A stretch of DNA of 64,000 bases, from positions 1-64,000 of the forward strand of contig CAUDEF010000001.1 in assembly GCA_958448515.1 (NCBI GenBank), read 5' to 3'. Origin of the DNA: an uncultured Phascolarctobacterium sp. (GTDB taxonomy: Bacteria; Bacillota; Negativicutes; Acidaminococcales; Acidaminococcaceae). Of the stretch, positions 1 through 7,497 are shown in pieces (the first letter of the stretch is position 1; each line of letters begins with the position of its first letter). Under the pieces are notes generated by a model, which was given only the letters and a program-made list of their open reading frames with translations, did no database searches and had not been told where the DNA came from. The translations under genes and the position numbers were made by a program.

Positions 1-43
1 GTCCTTAATAACCGCTTAATTATTTTGTCCAACTTTTTGGGTG
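1..43 (-). mobile_element. Possible terminal end of an IS3/IS150-type element (edge of window)
   Basis: Read on the minus strand, the stretch around 20-43 contains CACCCAAAAAGTTGGACAAA, which resembles from memory the terminal repeat found upstream of orfA in IS150-group IS3 elements. The transposase would run leftward out of the window, so nothing of it is visible. It lies just downstream of gatB. The resemblance is short and could be chance. Low confidence. Confidence 0.25.
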
Positions 44-78
44 CATATCAAAATTAATCTGACCAGTTTTTTTATTTC

Positions 79-1521
79 TTATTGCATTTTTTCTTTCAGC
101 ATTTTTTGAACCATGCCCGGGTTAGCTTTACCTTTGGATTTTTTCATAATTTGACCAACAAGGAAGCCGATAGCACGGTCTTTGCCTGCTTTAAAGTCAG
201 CAACAGACTGCGGATTTTCAGCAATGGTTTCTTCAACCAGTTTCAAAATCGCGCCTTCATCGCTAACCTGTTCCAGACCAAGCTCTTTAACCAGAACGGA
301 AGGAGCTTTATCTTCTTTCAGCATTTCAGCAAATACTTTTTTAGCCAGTTTACTGGAAAGCACGCCGTCTTTAGTCAGGTTTACAAGCTCTGCCAGATGA
401 GCCGGAGTTACTTTAAATTCGCTGATGGTAATGCCTTCATTGTTCATGTAAGCAGAAACATCACCCAGCATCCAGTTAGCAACACCTTTGCTGTCTTTAG
501 CAGTTTTAACTGCTTCGTCAAAGTATTCAGCCATAGCTTTGGTAGAAACGATTAAGGATGCATCATAAACGGGCAGTCCATGTTCGCTTACCAGACGAGC
601 CTGACGCTGAGCAGGAAGTTCGGGCAGTTCGCCGCGAACGCGTTCAATCCACGCATCATCAAGTTCAACAGGAACAAGGTCCGGTTCAGGGAAGTAACGA
701 TAGTCATGAGCTTCTTCTTTGGAACGCATGGACAGGGTTACGCCGTTAGCATCATCCCAGGTACGGGTTTCCTGAACAACGTGACCGCCGTCTTCCAAAA
801 TTTCAGTCTGACGTGCTACTTCGTACTCGATAGCACGAACCAGAGCACGGAAAGAGTTCAGGTTTTTAATTTCTGCACGGGTACCAAATTCTTTAGCGCC
901 AACAGGCATCAAAGAAATGTTGGCATCGCAGCGCAGGCTGCCTTCCTGCATTTTGCAGTCGCAGACATCGGTATATTCAAGAATTGCTTTCAGGTTTTCC
1001 ATGTATGCTCTTGCTTCTTCAGCGCTGCGCATATCAGGTTCAGATACAATCTCAATCAAAGGTACGCCGGCACGGTTATAGTCAACAGCAGAAGAGTCAG
1101 ATGTGCTGATGGTTGCACCGCTGTGAACAAGTTTACCAGCGTCTTCTTCCATATGAATACGGGTAATGCCAATGCGTTTTTCAACGCCGTCAAGATTGAT
1201 GTCGATATGACCGTTTTCGCAGATAGGTTTATCAAATTGAGAAATCTGATAGTTTTTAGCAAGGTCAGGATAGAAATAGTTTTTACGGTCGAATTTATTG
1301 AATTTTTTAATTTCGCAGTTTAATGCAAGACCTGCGCGAATAGCAAATTCTACAACCTGTTTGTTGAGCACGGGCAGAGCGCCGGGCATGCCAAGGCATA
1401 CAGGGCATACATGAGTGTTAGGAGCGCCGCCGAATTCGGTAGAGCAGGAGCAGAACGCTTTGGATTTAGTTTTCAGTTCGGCATGAACTTCAAGGCCGAT
1501 AACGGTAATATATTTAGTCAT
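79..1521 (-). CDS. gatB: Aspartyl/glutamyl-tRNA(Asn/Gln) amidotransferase subunit B
   Basis: GatB of the heterotrimeric GatCAB complex (cytoplasmic), which activates misacylated Glu-tRNA(Gln) or Asp-tRNA(Asn) with ATP and amidates it with ammonia channelled from GatA. At 480 residues it has the usual family length. The N-terminal kinase-like cradle begins with VIGLEVHAEL and carries four cysteines (C24, C26, C39, C42) of the CxC...CPVC zinc-type motif. The C-terminal part is the helical YqeY-like tRNA-binding tail. Its ATG overlaps the gatA stop codon by one base (TAATG) with GGGAGG upstream, so it is translationally coupled in a gatC-gatA-gatB operon read leftward. Identification is secure. 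Confidence 0.97.
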   Translation of the reverse strand: MTKYITVIGLEVHAELKTKSKAFCSCSTEFGGAPNTHVCPVCLGMPGALPVLNKQVVEFAIRAGLALNCEIKKFNKFDRKNYFYPDLAKNYQISQFDKPICENGHIDINLDGVEKRIGITRIHMEEDAGKLVHSGATISTSDSSAVDYNRAGVPLIEIVSEPDMRSAEEARAYMENLKAILEYTDVCDCKMQEGSLRCDANISLMPVGAKEFGTRAEIKNLNSFRALVRAIEYEVARQTEILEDGGHVVQETRTWDDANGVTLSMRSKEEAHDYRYFPEPDLVPVELDDAWIERVRGELPELPAQRQARLVSEHGLPVYDASLIVSTKAMAEYFDEAVKTAKDSKGVANWMLGDVSAYMNNEGITISEFKVTPAHLAELVNLTKDGVLSSKLAKKVFAEMLKEDKAPSVLVKELGLEQVSDEGAILKLVEETIAENPQSVADFKAGKDRAIGFLVGQIMKKSKGKANPGMVQKMLKEKMQ

Positions 1522-2987
1522 TATTTGTTACCTCCCAGCGGTGCGAATACTTTGTGATATTCGTTAGCTTGTTCAAAGGTATAAGCTGCACGCAGAATGG
1601 TTGCTTCATCCAGCGGTTTACCAATCAACTGCATACCAACGGGCATACCGTCTGCAAAGCCGCAGGGAACAGAAATACCGGGCAAGCCAGCCATATTTAC
1701 AGGAATAGTAGTTACGTCCAGAAGGTAAATGGACAGCGGATCCATTTTGCCGTCAATAGGATATGCAACTACAGGAGAAGTAGGAGTTAAGAGTACATCA
1801 CATTTTTCAAAAGCTTCTTCAAAGTCTTTGCGAATCAAAGTACGTACCTGCATTGCTTTTTTGTAGTAAGCATCATAGTAACCGCTGCTGAGTACATAGG
1901 TACCAAGCATAATGCGGCGTTTAACTTCCGCGCCGAAGCCTTCAGTACGGCTCATGGTGGTCATTTCCGGAGCAGAGGCTGCAGCCATGTTGCGATAGCC
2001 GTAACGTACACCGTCAAAACGTGCCAGGTTTGCAGATGCTTCTGCCGGAGCAATGATGTAGTAAGTAATTACTGCATATTCAGTATGAGGCAGAGAAACT
2101 TCTACAATTTCAGCGCCCATTGCTTCGTATTGTTTTACAGCTTTATCAATTTCAGCTTTAACTTTCGGGTCAAGGCCTTCACCAAAATATTCTTTCGGCA
2201 AGCCGATGCGCAGACCTTTTACATCAGCAACCAAAGCTTTGGTAAAATCAGGAACTTCTACATCAAGAGAGGTAGAGTCATGTTCATCTTTGCCGCAGAT
2301 GGTATTTAAAACGATAGCAGCGTCAGTAACGTCTTTAGTGATAGGTCCGATCTGGTCCAGAGAAGATGCGAACGCTACGCAGCCATAACGGGATACACGG
2401 CCATAGGTAGGTTTAATACCAACGCAGCCGTTGAAAGAAGCCGGCTGACGGATAGATCCGCCTGTATCACTGCCCAGAGTCCAGATAGCTTCGCCTGCAG
2501 CAATAGCAGCAGCACTGCCACCGGAAGAACCGCCGGGAACACGGTCTAAGTTCCAGGGGTTGCGGGTTGCGCCAAAGAAGGAGCTTTCAGTGGTAGAACC
2601 CATGGCAAATTCGTCCATATTGGTCTTGCCGAGGAAAATGGTTTCATCAGCACGCAGGTTTTTGATTACATGAGCATCATAAATAGGAATCAGATTGCCC
2701 AGCATTTTGGAAGAGCAGGTAGTGCGCAGGCCTTTGGTAGAGATATTATCTTTAATAGCGCCGGGAATACCAGCCAAAGGAGCAATTTCTTCACCTGCAG
2801 CAATTTTAGCATCAACTTTGGCAGCCTGTGCCAGAGCATTTTCTTTATCTAAAGTAACATACGCATTTACCTGGTCTTCAACAGCGTCAATGCGTTCATA
2901 TAAAGCATTAGTCAATTCTACAGAGCTGACTTCTTTATTAACAAGTTTCTCATGCAGTTCATGAGCTGTAAGTTTATACAGTTCCAC
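1521..2987 (-). CDS. gatA: Aspartyl/glutamyl-tRNA amidotransferase subunit A
   Basis: Glutaminase subunit of GatCAB: it hydrolyses glutamine and supplies ammonia to GatB. It belongs to the amidase-signature family, and the full Lys-Ser-Ser triad is visible: K79 in GAIKDN, S154 in the PGGSSGGS block and S178 in GSDTGGS. These positions match those known for the Staphylococcus aureus enzyme. The length of 488 residues is normal. The start is GTG, preceded by GGGAGG seven bases upstream. It lies between gatC and gatB in one leftward operon. Confidence 0.97.
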   Translation of the reverse strand: MELYKLTAHELHEKLVNKEVSSVELTNALYERIDAVEDQVNAYVTLDKENALAQAAKVDAKIAAGEEIAPLAGIPGAIKDNISTKGLRTTCSSKMLGNLIPIYDAHVIKNLRADETIFLGKTNMDEFAMGSTTESSFFGATRNPWNLDRVPGGSSGGSAAAIAAGEAIWTLGSDTGGSIRQPASFNGCVGIKPTYGRVSRYGCVAFASSLDQIGPITKDVTDAAIVLNTICGKDEHDSTSLDVEVPDFTKALVADVKGLRIGLPKEYFGEGLDPKVKAEIDKAVKQYEAMGAEIVEVSLPHTEYAVITYYIIAPAEASANLARFDGVRYGYRNMAAASAPEMTTMSRTEGFGAEVKRRIMLGTYVLSSGYYDAYYKKAMQVRTLIRKDFEEAFEKCDVLLTPTSPVVAYPIDGKMDPLSIYLLDVTTIPVNMAGLPGISVPCGFADGMPVGMQLIGKPLDEATILRAAYTFEQANEYHKVFAPLGGNK

Positions 2988-3002
2988 AGTAGTGCCTCCC
3001 TC

Positions 3003-3290
3003 TTATTCGATTACACGCGGTACTTTAAAGCCGTCATTATGAACAGCCGGAGCATTTAACAATGCTTCTTCATGAGTTGCGCCTTCTTTAGCCACGTCTT
3101 CACGCAATACGTTGCTTACATGCAGTACGTGTGCAGTAGGCTCAATACCGGTAGTATCGATTTTTTGCAGAATGTCGGCATAGTTAAGAATCTGGTTAAA
3201 CTGTTCCGTGAATTTTTCCATTTCGGTTTCAGGAACGGTTAAACGGGAAAGTTGTGCAATATACTTAACGTCATCAGCAGTTACTTTCAT
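3003..3290 (-). CDS. gatC: Aspartyl/glutamyl-tRNA amidotransferase subunit C
   Basis: Small subunit (95 residues) that wraps around GatA and GatB and stabilises the amidotransferase. The sequence has the family features: an N-terminal VKYIAQLSRL helix, a QFNQILNYADIL segment and the HVLHVSNVLREDV stretch. It is the first gene of the gatCAB operon, 15 bases upstream of gatA. A plausible promoter lies upstream on the minus strand (TATAAT complement at 3343-3348). Confidence 0.95.
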   Translation of the reverse strand: MKVTADDVKYIAQLSRLTVPETEMEKFTEQFNQILNYADILQKIDTTGIEPTAHVLHVSNVLREDVAKEGATHEEALLNAPAVHNDGFKVPRVIE

Positions 3291-3342
3291 TTTTTCACCA
3301 TCCTATAAATCAATTAAATAAATTTTATCAATAACCTGTTTT

Positions 3343-3372
3343 ATTATACCACAAACACTCATTAAAAGTGAA
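3343..3372 (-). promoter_or_regulatory. Candidate promoter of gatCAB
   Basis: On the minus strand a perfect -10 TATAAT (3343-3348) is preceded, after 18 bases, by TTCACT as a weak -35. It lies about 55 bases upstream of the gatC ATG in the divergent gap toward the DUF262 gene. It is inferred from sequence only. Confidence 0.4.
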
Positions 3373-3483
3373 TAAATGAGTATTGCCGAATATTATTTTA
3401 TATTTATTATGATTTTTATTTCCACATCAATGCTAGTAGTATTATAATTTAAAGAGAATTTATTCTAGGAGAAATTTAAAATT

Positions 3484-5769
3484 ATGGAAAAATTTTTAAC
3501 ACCAGAAGAATTTAACATCGATGATTTATTTAAAGGAAAATATTTAATTCCAATATACCAACGTCCTTATAGCTGGGGAGAATGCGAAGTAAAACAATTA
3601 CTCAAAGATATAGATTATACTCATAATATTTTTATTAACTCTACTCAATCCGTTAATGACGATTCTCTTCTGTTTATAGGAACACTATTTATAAAAGCAG
3701 ATAGAAATGTAAAAAATACATATACTGAATATGATATTGTGGATGGTCAGCAACGCATAACAACTCTTACTCTAATCTTGATGGTCATATTAAATAAGCT
3801 GTACAGATTAAACTCAGATGACGAAATAGTTAAAGATATAGAAAACTATTTATGGAAAAAAGTAGATAGAAAAAGAGATAAATCGCTCCGTGTTTTAACC
3901 TTAGGTAATATTGATAAAGACATAATGAACAGTTTGTTTGATAAACTATTTACTAAAGAAGATATTATCGATTTTGCGAGCAAAAAATTAAATGAAAACA
4001 TTGAAGTTATTGAACAAAATTTACTTTCTAATATCATTTTGATAAATAATCACTTTTCTAATTTTGAAGAAAATAAACTTTACGATTATATCGATTATGT
4101 AAAATACAATATAAGAATTATAGCCATAAAAGTACATACAAAATTACCAAAATTATTCAATATTTTTGAATCTATAAATAGTAAAGGTAAACCGTTAGAA
4201 GATATTGATTTAATAAAAAGCTATATTTTTCAAAATATAAGTCAAAATAATTATGAAGAATATTTATCAAAATGGGGAAAATTAATTATTTCCACCAATG
4301 ATAATATAATGGACTATTTCACTATTTATGTTAGAGCTAATATAGCATATTACAGAAATAGCATAAAACTAATGAATTTTAAATCTTTAGTTGAAAATAA
4401 TTTTTCTTCTTACTTTGATACTAATAACATTGAGGACACATTACTACACCTAATAGATGATTTAATCGAAAATGTAAAGTACTACAATATGTTAACCAAT
4501 CCAGATTTATTAGAACAAGTCAATGTATCAAGAAAAAGTATAGTATATTTCATGATGAATAATTCTATAGAATACGTTCATACAAAAGCATTATTTTTCA
4601 AATTACTTGTGTTGAAAGCAAATAATAATCTTTCTGATTTTACATTTGATAGCATTATAGAGAAAGCTTTTAAATTTATTCTGACTTTCCAAAGCATATG
4701 TAACAGAGAAAGCAAAAATACTTTAAATGTATTCATTGATGCCCAAAATGAGCTTTATAAAGTAACCACTACATACAATGATAAAAAAGATTTATCATCT
4801 ATGGATTTTAAAAATATAGAATATATTTTTTACAAAAAAATTAAAGATGAGATAATAACAACGGAAACTTTAAGATCCAGAATAAAAAATACTATAACTT
4901 ATATCAGAAACAAAAAGGTAACAAAAAACATCCTATCATATCTTGTTTATTTAGATAACGATAATAATATTGATTATCTCAAATTATACTGGTTACTAAA
5001 ATTCGGTAAAGATATACATATTGACCATATTCTTCCTTTAAATCCAGCAAAAAATGATGATAATTTTTCTTATTATTTAAAAGATAATATTGTCATTCTT
5101 AAAGATAATCAAGATTTTGTAATAAATTCTGATACTAATCAAATCACCAAAGAAGAATTTTATGAAACATTCTTACATGTTCTTGGCAACTTAAGGCTAG
5201 ATTGGTCTAATGACAACATAAGAAAATCAAATAAATTAATAAGTCTTGAAATATTCAATGAGAAATTTAATACAAATACACAGATTTCAAAAAGAACAAG
5301 CCTGTTAATAAAAAAATTGTTGGAATCAAATCTACTTTTATCATCCAACACAATTCCAGATATTTCTGTAGAACCACGTAATTCTAGTAATAGACTAATA
5401 GAAAATAACAACAATTCAATTGAATATAAAGATTTTGAACCTATATATGCTGAAATACTAGGAGAGCAATATATTTTAGAACAACATAAGTATGCTCATC
5501 TTCTCATAAAAGTCATGGAAATTTTCTACGACATAGAAAAAGATAATTTTAAAGAGATAGCTTGTCAAAAATATTGCCCAACTACATCAAATAGAGCATA
5601 TATTTCAAATAACCCAAATGATTTAAGAAAAGTTTTTAAGCTTGATGAAGATGTTTATATAGAAACAAACTTATCATCAGAATACATCATTGACTTCATA
5701 TTTAAATTCTCAAAAAAACTAGGATTTAGTAATGGGGATATAAAAATAATGTTAAGTAAGAAAGGTTGA
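3484..5769 (+). CDS. DUF262 / DUF1524 (GmrSD-like) nuclease-family protein
   Basis: A 761-residue protein combining the two halves of GmrSD-type restriction enzymes. The N-terminal DUF262 domain shows IPIYQRPYSW (residues 22-31) and the hallmark DGQQR motif (87-91), known in this family to be needed for nucleotide binding or hydrolysis. The DUF1524 His-Me finger domain shows HIDHILP (about 512-518) and, further on, LGNLRLDWSNDNIRKSNK (about 566). About 180 further residues follow without a recognised domain. Relatives act as modification-dependent (type IV) restriction or other anti-phage nucleases; that role is inferred here. The gene is much richer in A+T than gatCAB or ligA, which suggests acquisition. 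It stands alone, without a methyltransferase or a second restriction gene. AGGAGA lies 11 bases before the ATG. Confidence 0.85.
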   Translation: MEKFLTPEEFNIDDLFKGKYLIPIYQRPYSWGECEVKQLLKDIDYTHNIFINSTQSVNDDSLLFIGTLFIKADRNVKNTYTEYDIVDGQQRITTLTLILMVILNKLYRLNSDDEIVKDIENYLWKKVDRKRDKSLRVLTLGNIDKDIMNSLFDKLFTKEDIIDFASKKLNENIEVIEQNLLSNIILINNHFSNFEENKLYDYIDYVKYNIRIIAIKVHTKLPKLFNIFESINSKGKPLEDIDLIKSYIFQNISQNNYEEYLSKWGKLIISTNDNIMDYFTIYVRANIAYYRNSIKLMNFKSLVENNFSSYFDTNNIEDTLLHLIDDLIENVKYYNMLTNPDLLEQVNVSRKSIVYFMMNNSIEYVHTKALFFKLLVLKANNNLSDFTFDSIIEKAFKFILTFQSICNRESKNTLNVFIDAQNELYKVTTTYNDKKDLSSMDFKNIEYIFYKKIKDEIITTETLRSRIKNTITYIRNKKVTKNILSYLVYLDNDNNIDYLKLYWLLKFGKDIHIDHILPLNPAKNDDNFSYYLKDNIVILKDNQDFVINSDTNQITKEEFYETFLHVLGNLRLDWSNDNIRKSNKLISLEIFNEKFNTNTQISKRTSLLIKKLLESNLLLSSNTIPDISVEPRNSSNRLIENNNNSIEYKDFEPIYAEILGEQYILEQHKYAHLLIKVMEIFYDIEKDNFKEIACQKYCPTTSNRAYISNNPNDLRKVFKLDEDVYIETNLSSEYIIDFIFKFSKKLGFSNGDIKIMLSKKG

Positions 5770-5773
5770 TATT

Positions 5774-6274
5774 ATGCAAAACATTAATATTTTTGAACAC
5801 AGCGAAAAAGTCCTGACTATTTTATCTAAAGGAGCATTTTTAAATACTGCCGCAGAAGGCAAAGACAACACCATGACTATTGGCTGGGGTTCCTTGGGCT
5901 TTATGTGGGGCAAGCAGGTTTTAACAGTTATGGTGCGTCATTCCCGCTACACTCACGAGCTTATCGAAAAAAATCCTGTTTTTACTGTCAGCATTCCTGT
6001 TAATGAAGGCTTTGGCAAAGCTTTAGGTGTTTGCGGCACCAAATCCGGCAGAGATTTAGATAAATTCAGTGAATGCCAGCTGGAAAAAATTCCCGGCCAG
6101 ACAGTAGACGTGCCGGTTATCAAAGGCTGCGGTCTGCATATAGAATGTAAAATTGTTGATAAAAATACCATGCAGCCTGCAGTATTTGATAAAGAGCTGA
6201 CTGAAAAATGGTATGCCAATAATGACTGGCACGATTATTATACAGGTGTTATAACTGCTGCTTATATCGAATAA
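5774..6274 (+). CDS. Flavin reductase-like (FMN-binding split-barrel) protein
   Basis: A 166-residue protein of the flavin reductase-like domain family, whose members bind FMN and reduce flavins or act as small flavoproteins. Supporting stretches are NTAAEGKDNTMTIGWGSLGFMWGKQVLTVMVR near the N-terminus and the later CGTKSGRDLDKF region, typical of the Desulfovibrio/clostridial subfamily. The substrate cannot be told. It begins only four bases after the DUF262 stop codon but has the base composition of the rest of the chromosome. The DUF262 gene may therefore have inserted between gatC and this gene's own promoter, so the shared transcript may be accidental. Confidence 0.75.
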   Translation: MQNINIFEHSEKVLTILSKGAFLNTAAEGKDNTMTIGWGSLGFMWGKQVLTVMVRHSRYTHELIEKNPVFTVSIPVNEGFGKALGVCGTKSGRDLDKFSECQLEKIPGQTVDVPVIKGCGLHIECKIVDKNTMQPAVFDKELTEKWYANNDWHDYYTGVITAAYIE

Positions 6275-6290
6275 TGTAACTTATTTTAAA

Positions 6291-6320
6291 TTGACAATAT
6301 CAATTTTCTCATGCTATACT
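6291..6320 (+). promoter_or_regulatory. Strong sigma-A type promoter of the sugE leader
   Basis: Consensus -35 TTGACA (6291-6296) and -10 TATACT (6315-6320) are separated by 18 bases. Transcription would begin near 6327, giving a leader of about 100 nucleotides before the sugE ATG. Confidence 0.75.
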
Positions 6321-6326
6321 CACGGT

Positions 6327-6410
6327 AATTTATTTGCTGCCGAGTAAATAAAATGCATCTTACAACGTATCGTCAGGCCTTTGCAGATACGTTGCAAGGT
6401 GCATTTTTTA
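6327..6410 (+). promoter_or_regulatory. sugE 5' leader with hairpins and intrinsic terminator; possible riboswitch of unassigned class
   Basis: The leader has a small hairpin (TTTATTT / AAATAAA around the loop GCTGCCGAGT, about 6329-6352). A long near-perfect stem follows (AATGCA...CAACGTATC pairing with GATACGTTG...TGCATT, 6352-6405) and ends in a T run, the form of a Rho-independent terminator. Genes for guanidinium exporters are often controlled by guanidine riboswitches. I could not match the known class I, II or III consensus, so the ligand and even riboswitch function are open. Confidence 0.5.
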
Positions 6411-6428
6411 GTTTAAGGAGGTATTTTT

Positions 6429-6749
6429 ATGGCATGGATTTACTTACTTTTAGCAGGTATTCTGGAGATTTTCTGGGCTACTACTCTAAAACTTTCTCAT
6501 GGCTTTACAATTATGAAGTACACACTTTTAACAGCGGCAGGATGTATGCTTAGTTTTTATCTGCTGGCTCAGGCAACTAAAACTCTGCCTTTAGGCACCG
6601 CCTACGCAATCTGGACAGGCATAGGCGCCCTTGGGGCAGTTGCTGTTGGCATCATCTTTTTTAAAGAACCGGCAACCTTGCACAGACTGTTTTTCATCGC
6701 TCTGCTTTTAACCGGTATTATCGGTTTAAAAGTTACTTCCGGGCACTAA
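6429..6749 (+). CDS. sugE: SMR-family guanidinium exporter (Gdx/SugE type)
   Basis: A 106-residue small multidrug resistance family membrane protein with four predicted helices. It follows the Gdx/SugE branch closely: the start AWIYLLLAGILEIFWATTLK contains the essential membrane glutamate and the following Trp, helix 3 has GTAYAIWTGIGALGA, and the protein ends with GIIGLK. In characterised Gdx proteins this pattern goes with proton-coupled guanidinium export, not drug efflux. The ATG is preceded by AAGGAGG. A structured leader with a terminator precedes it, and a bidirectional terminator follows it. Confidence 0.9.
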   Translation: MAWIYLLLAGILEIFWATTLKLSHGFTIMKYTLLTAAGCMLSFYLLAQATKTLPLGTAYAIWTGIGALGAVAVGIIFFKEPATLHRLFFIALLLTGIIGLKVTSGH

Positions 6750-6752
6750 AAG

Positions 6753-6788
6753 AAAAGACACAATGAACTAAAAGTCATTGTGTCTTTT
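6753..6788. terminator. Bidirectional intrinsic terminator
   Basis: Perfect 14-bp stem (AAAAGACACAATGA / TCATTGTGTCTTTT) with an eight-base loop and T-rich ends in both directions, between the convergent sugE and the secreted hypothetical gene. Confidence 0.85.
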
Positions 6789-6792
6789 TCTT

Positions 6793-7482
6793 TTATTCAA
6801 AGGATGTTAAAAAGTTGCGCATGCACTCTTGTACGCCGCGTTTAACAGCTTTGGCGCGGCTTGGTTCACCAATTTTCCAGAAATTAATGGAGGTAGAAGA
6901 ACCAATGCCTTCTACATTTTGATTATACAGAAATTTTTCTTCGTTGACATCCACGCATTTCAGCTTCATTGTTACTACTGCACTGTATGTCTGCGTACCG
7001 GCAATAACCATAAAGCCCGTTTCTTTTTCTCTTACAGGCAGCAGGCTGATAAAAATAACTCTGTCTGCTCCGCATGCCTTACCTACAGCAACCAGTTCTT
7101 CCAGAGAAGGAACCTCTGCATTTTCAAAAGGGTTAGCTATTAATGCTTTTTGTACTGCATTACTGTCGGCTATTTTTGTAACACTGCTTTTTTTGGCAGG
7201 ATATTTTTCTTTCAGGCTGTCTTTTACAGCACCCACAGCCATTTCACGGCTGCGTCCTTCAAGTCCGGATACATCAACATAGGGTAAAACTGCAACTGTA
7301 TAAGGCAGTGTACATTCAGTAATCTCTGCATCAGTATTAACAAAATTTGTTTCTCCTGTATCTGCAACACCCATGTCAATTGTATCAATGGAACTTAAAG
7401 TTTTTTCTTCCGCCCATGCACTGCTGCACATCATGCAGGCCAAAACTACAGACATTATTATCTTACTGATTTTTCTATACAT
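6793..7482 (-). CDS. Secreted hypothetical protein
   Basis: About 229 residues with a clear Sec signal peptide (MYRKISKIIMSVVLACMMCS, cleavage expected after AWA near residue 23). The mature part contains an alternating beta/alpha pattern (TVAVLPYVDVSGLEGRSREM; ACGADRVIFISLLPV; YSAVVTMKLKCVDV) resembling the small periplasmic domains of TolB-like or lipoprotein-associated proteins, but I cannot assign a family. The start at 7482 is preferred over an upstream GTG because GTGGAG lies just before it. It follows ligA closely, so it may be cotranscribed with pcrA-ligA. No function is proposed. Confidence 0.7.
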   Translation of the reverse strand: MYRKISKIIMSVVLACMMCSSAWAEEKTLSSIDTIDMGVADTGETNFVNTDAEITECTLPYTVAVLPYVDVSGLEGRSREMAVGAVKDSLKEKYPAKKSSVTKIADSNAVQKALIANPFENAEVPSLEELVAVGKACGADRVIFISLLPVREKETGFMVIAGTQTYSAVVTMKLKCVDVNEEKFLYNQNVEGIGSSTSINFWKIGEPSRAKAVKRGVQECMRNFLTSFE

Positions 7483-7497
7483 ATATTTCTCCACTTC

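Noticed and set aside
580..1323. 247-codon open frame opposite gatB
   Set aside because: Antisense shadow; no protein family features.
6327..6428. Guanidine-II (mini-ykkC) riboswitch
   Set aside because: Only one ACGG is present, and it lies at 6322-6325, before the predicted transcription start; the paired ACGR hairpins are missing.
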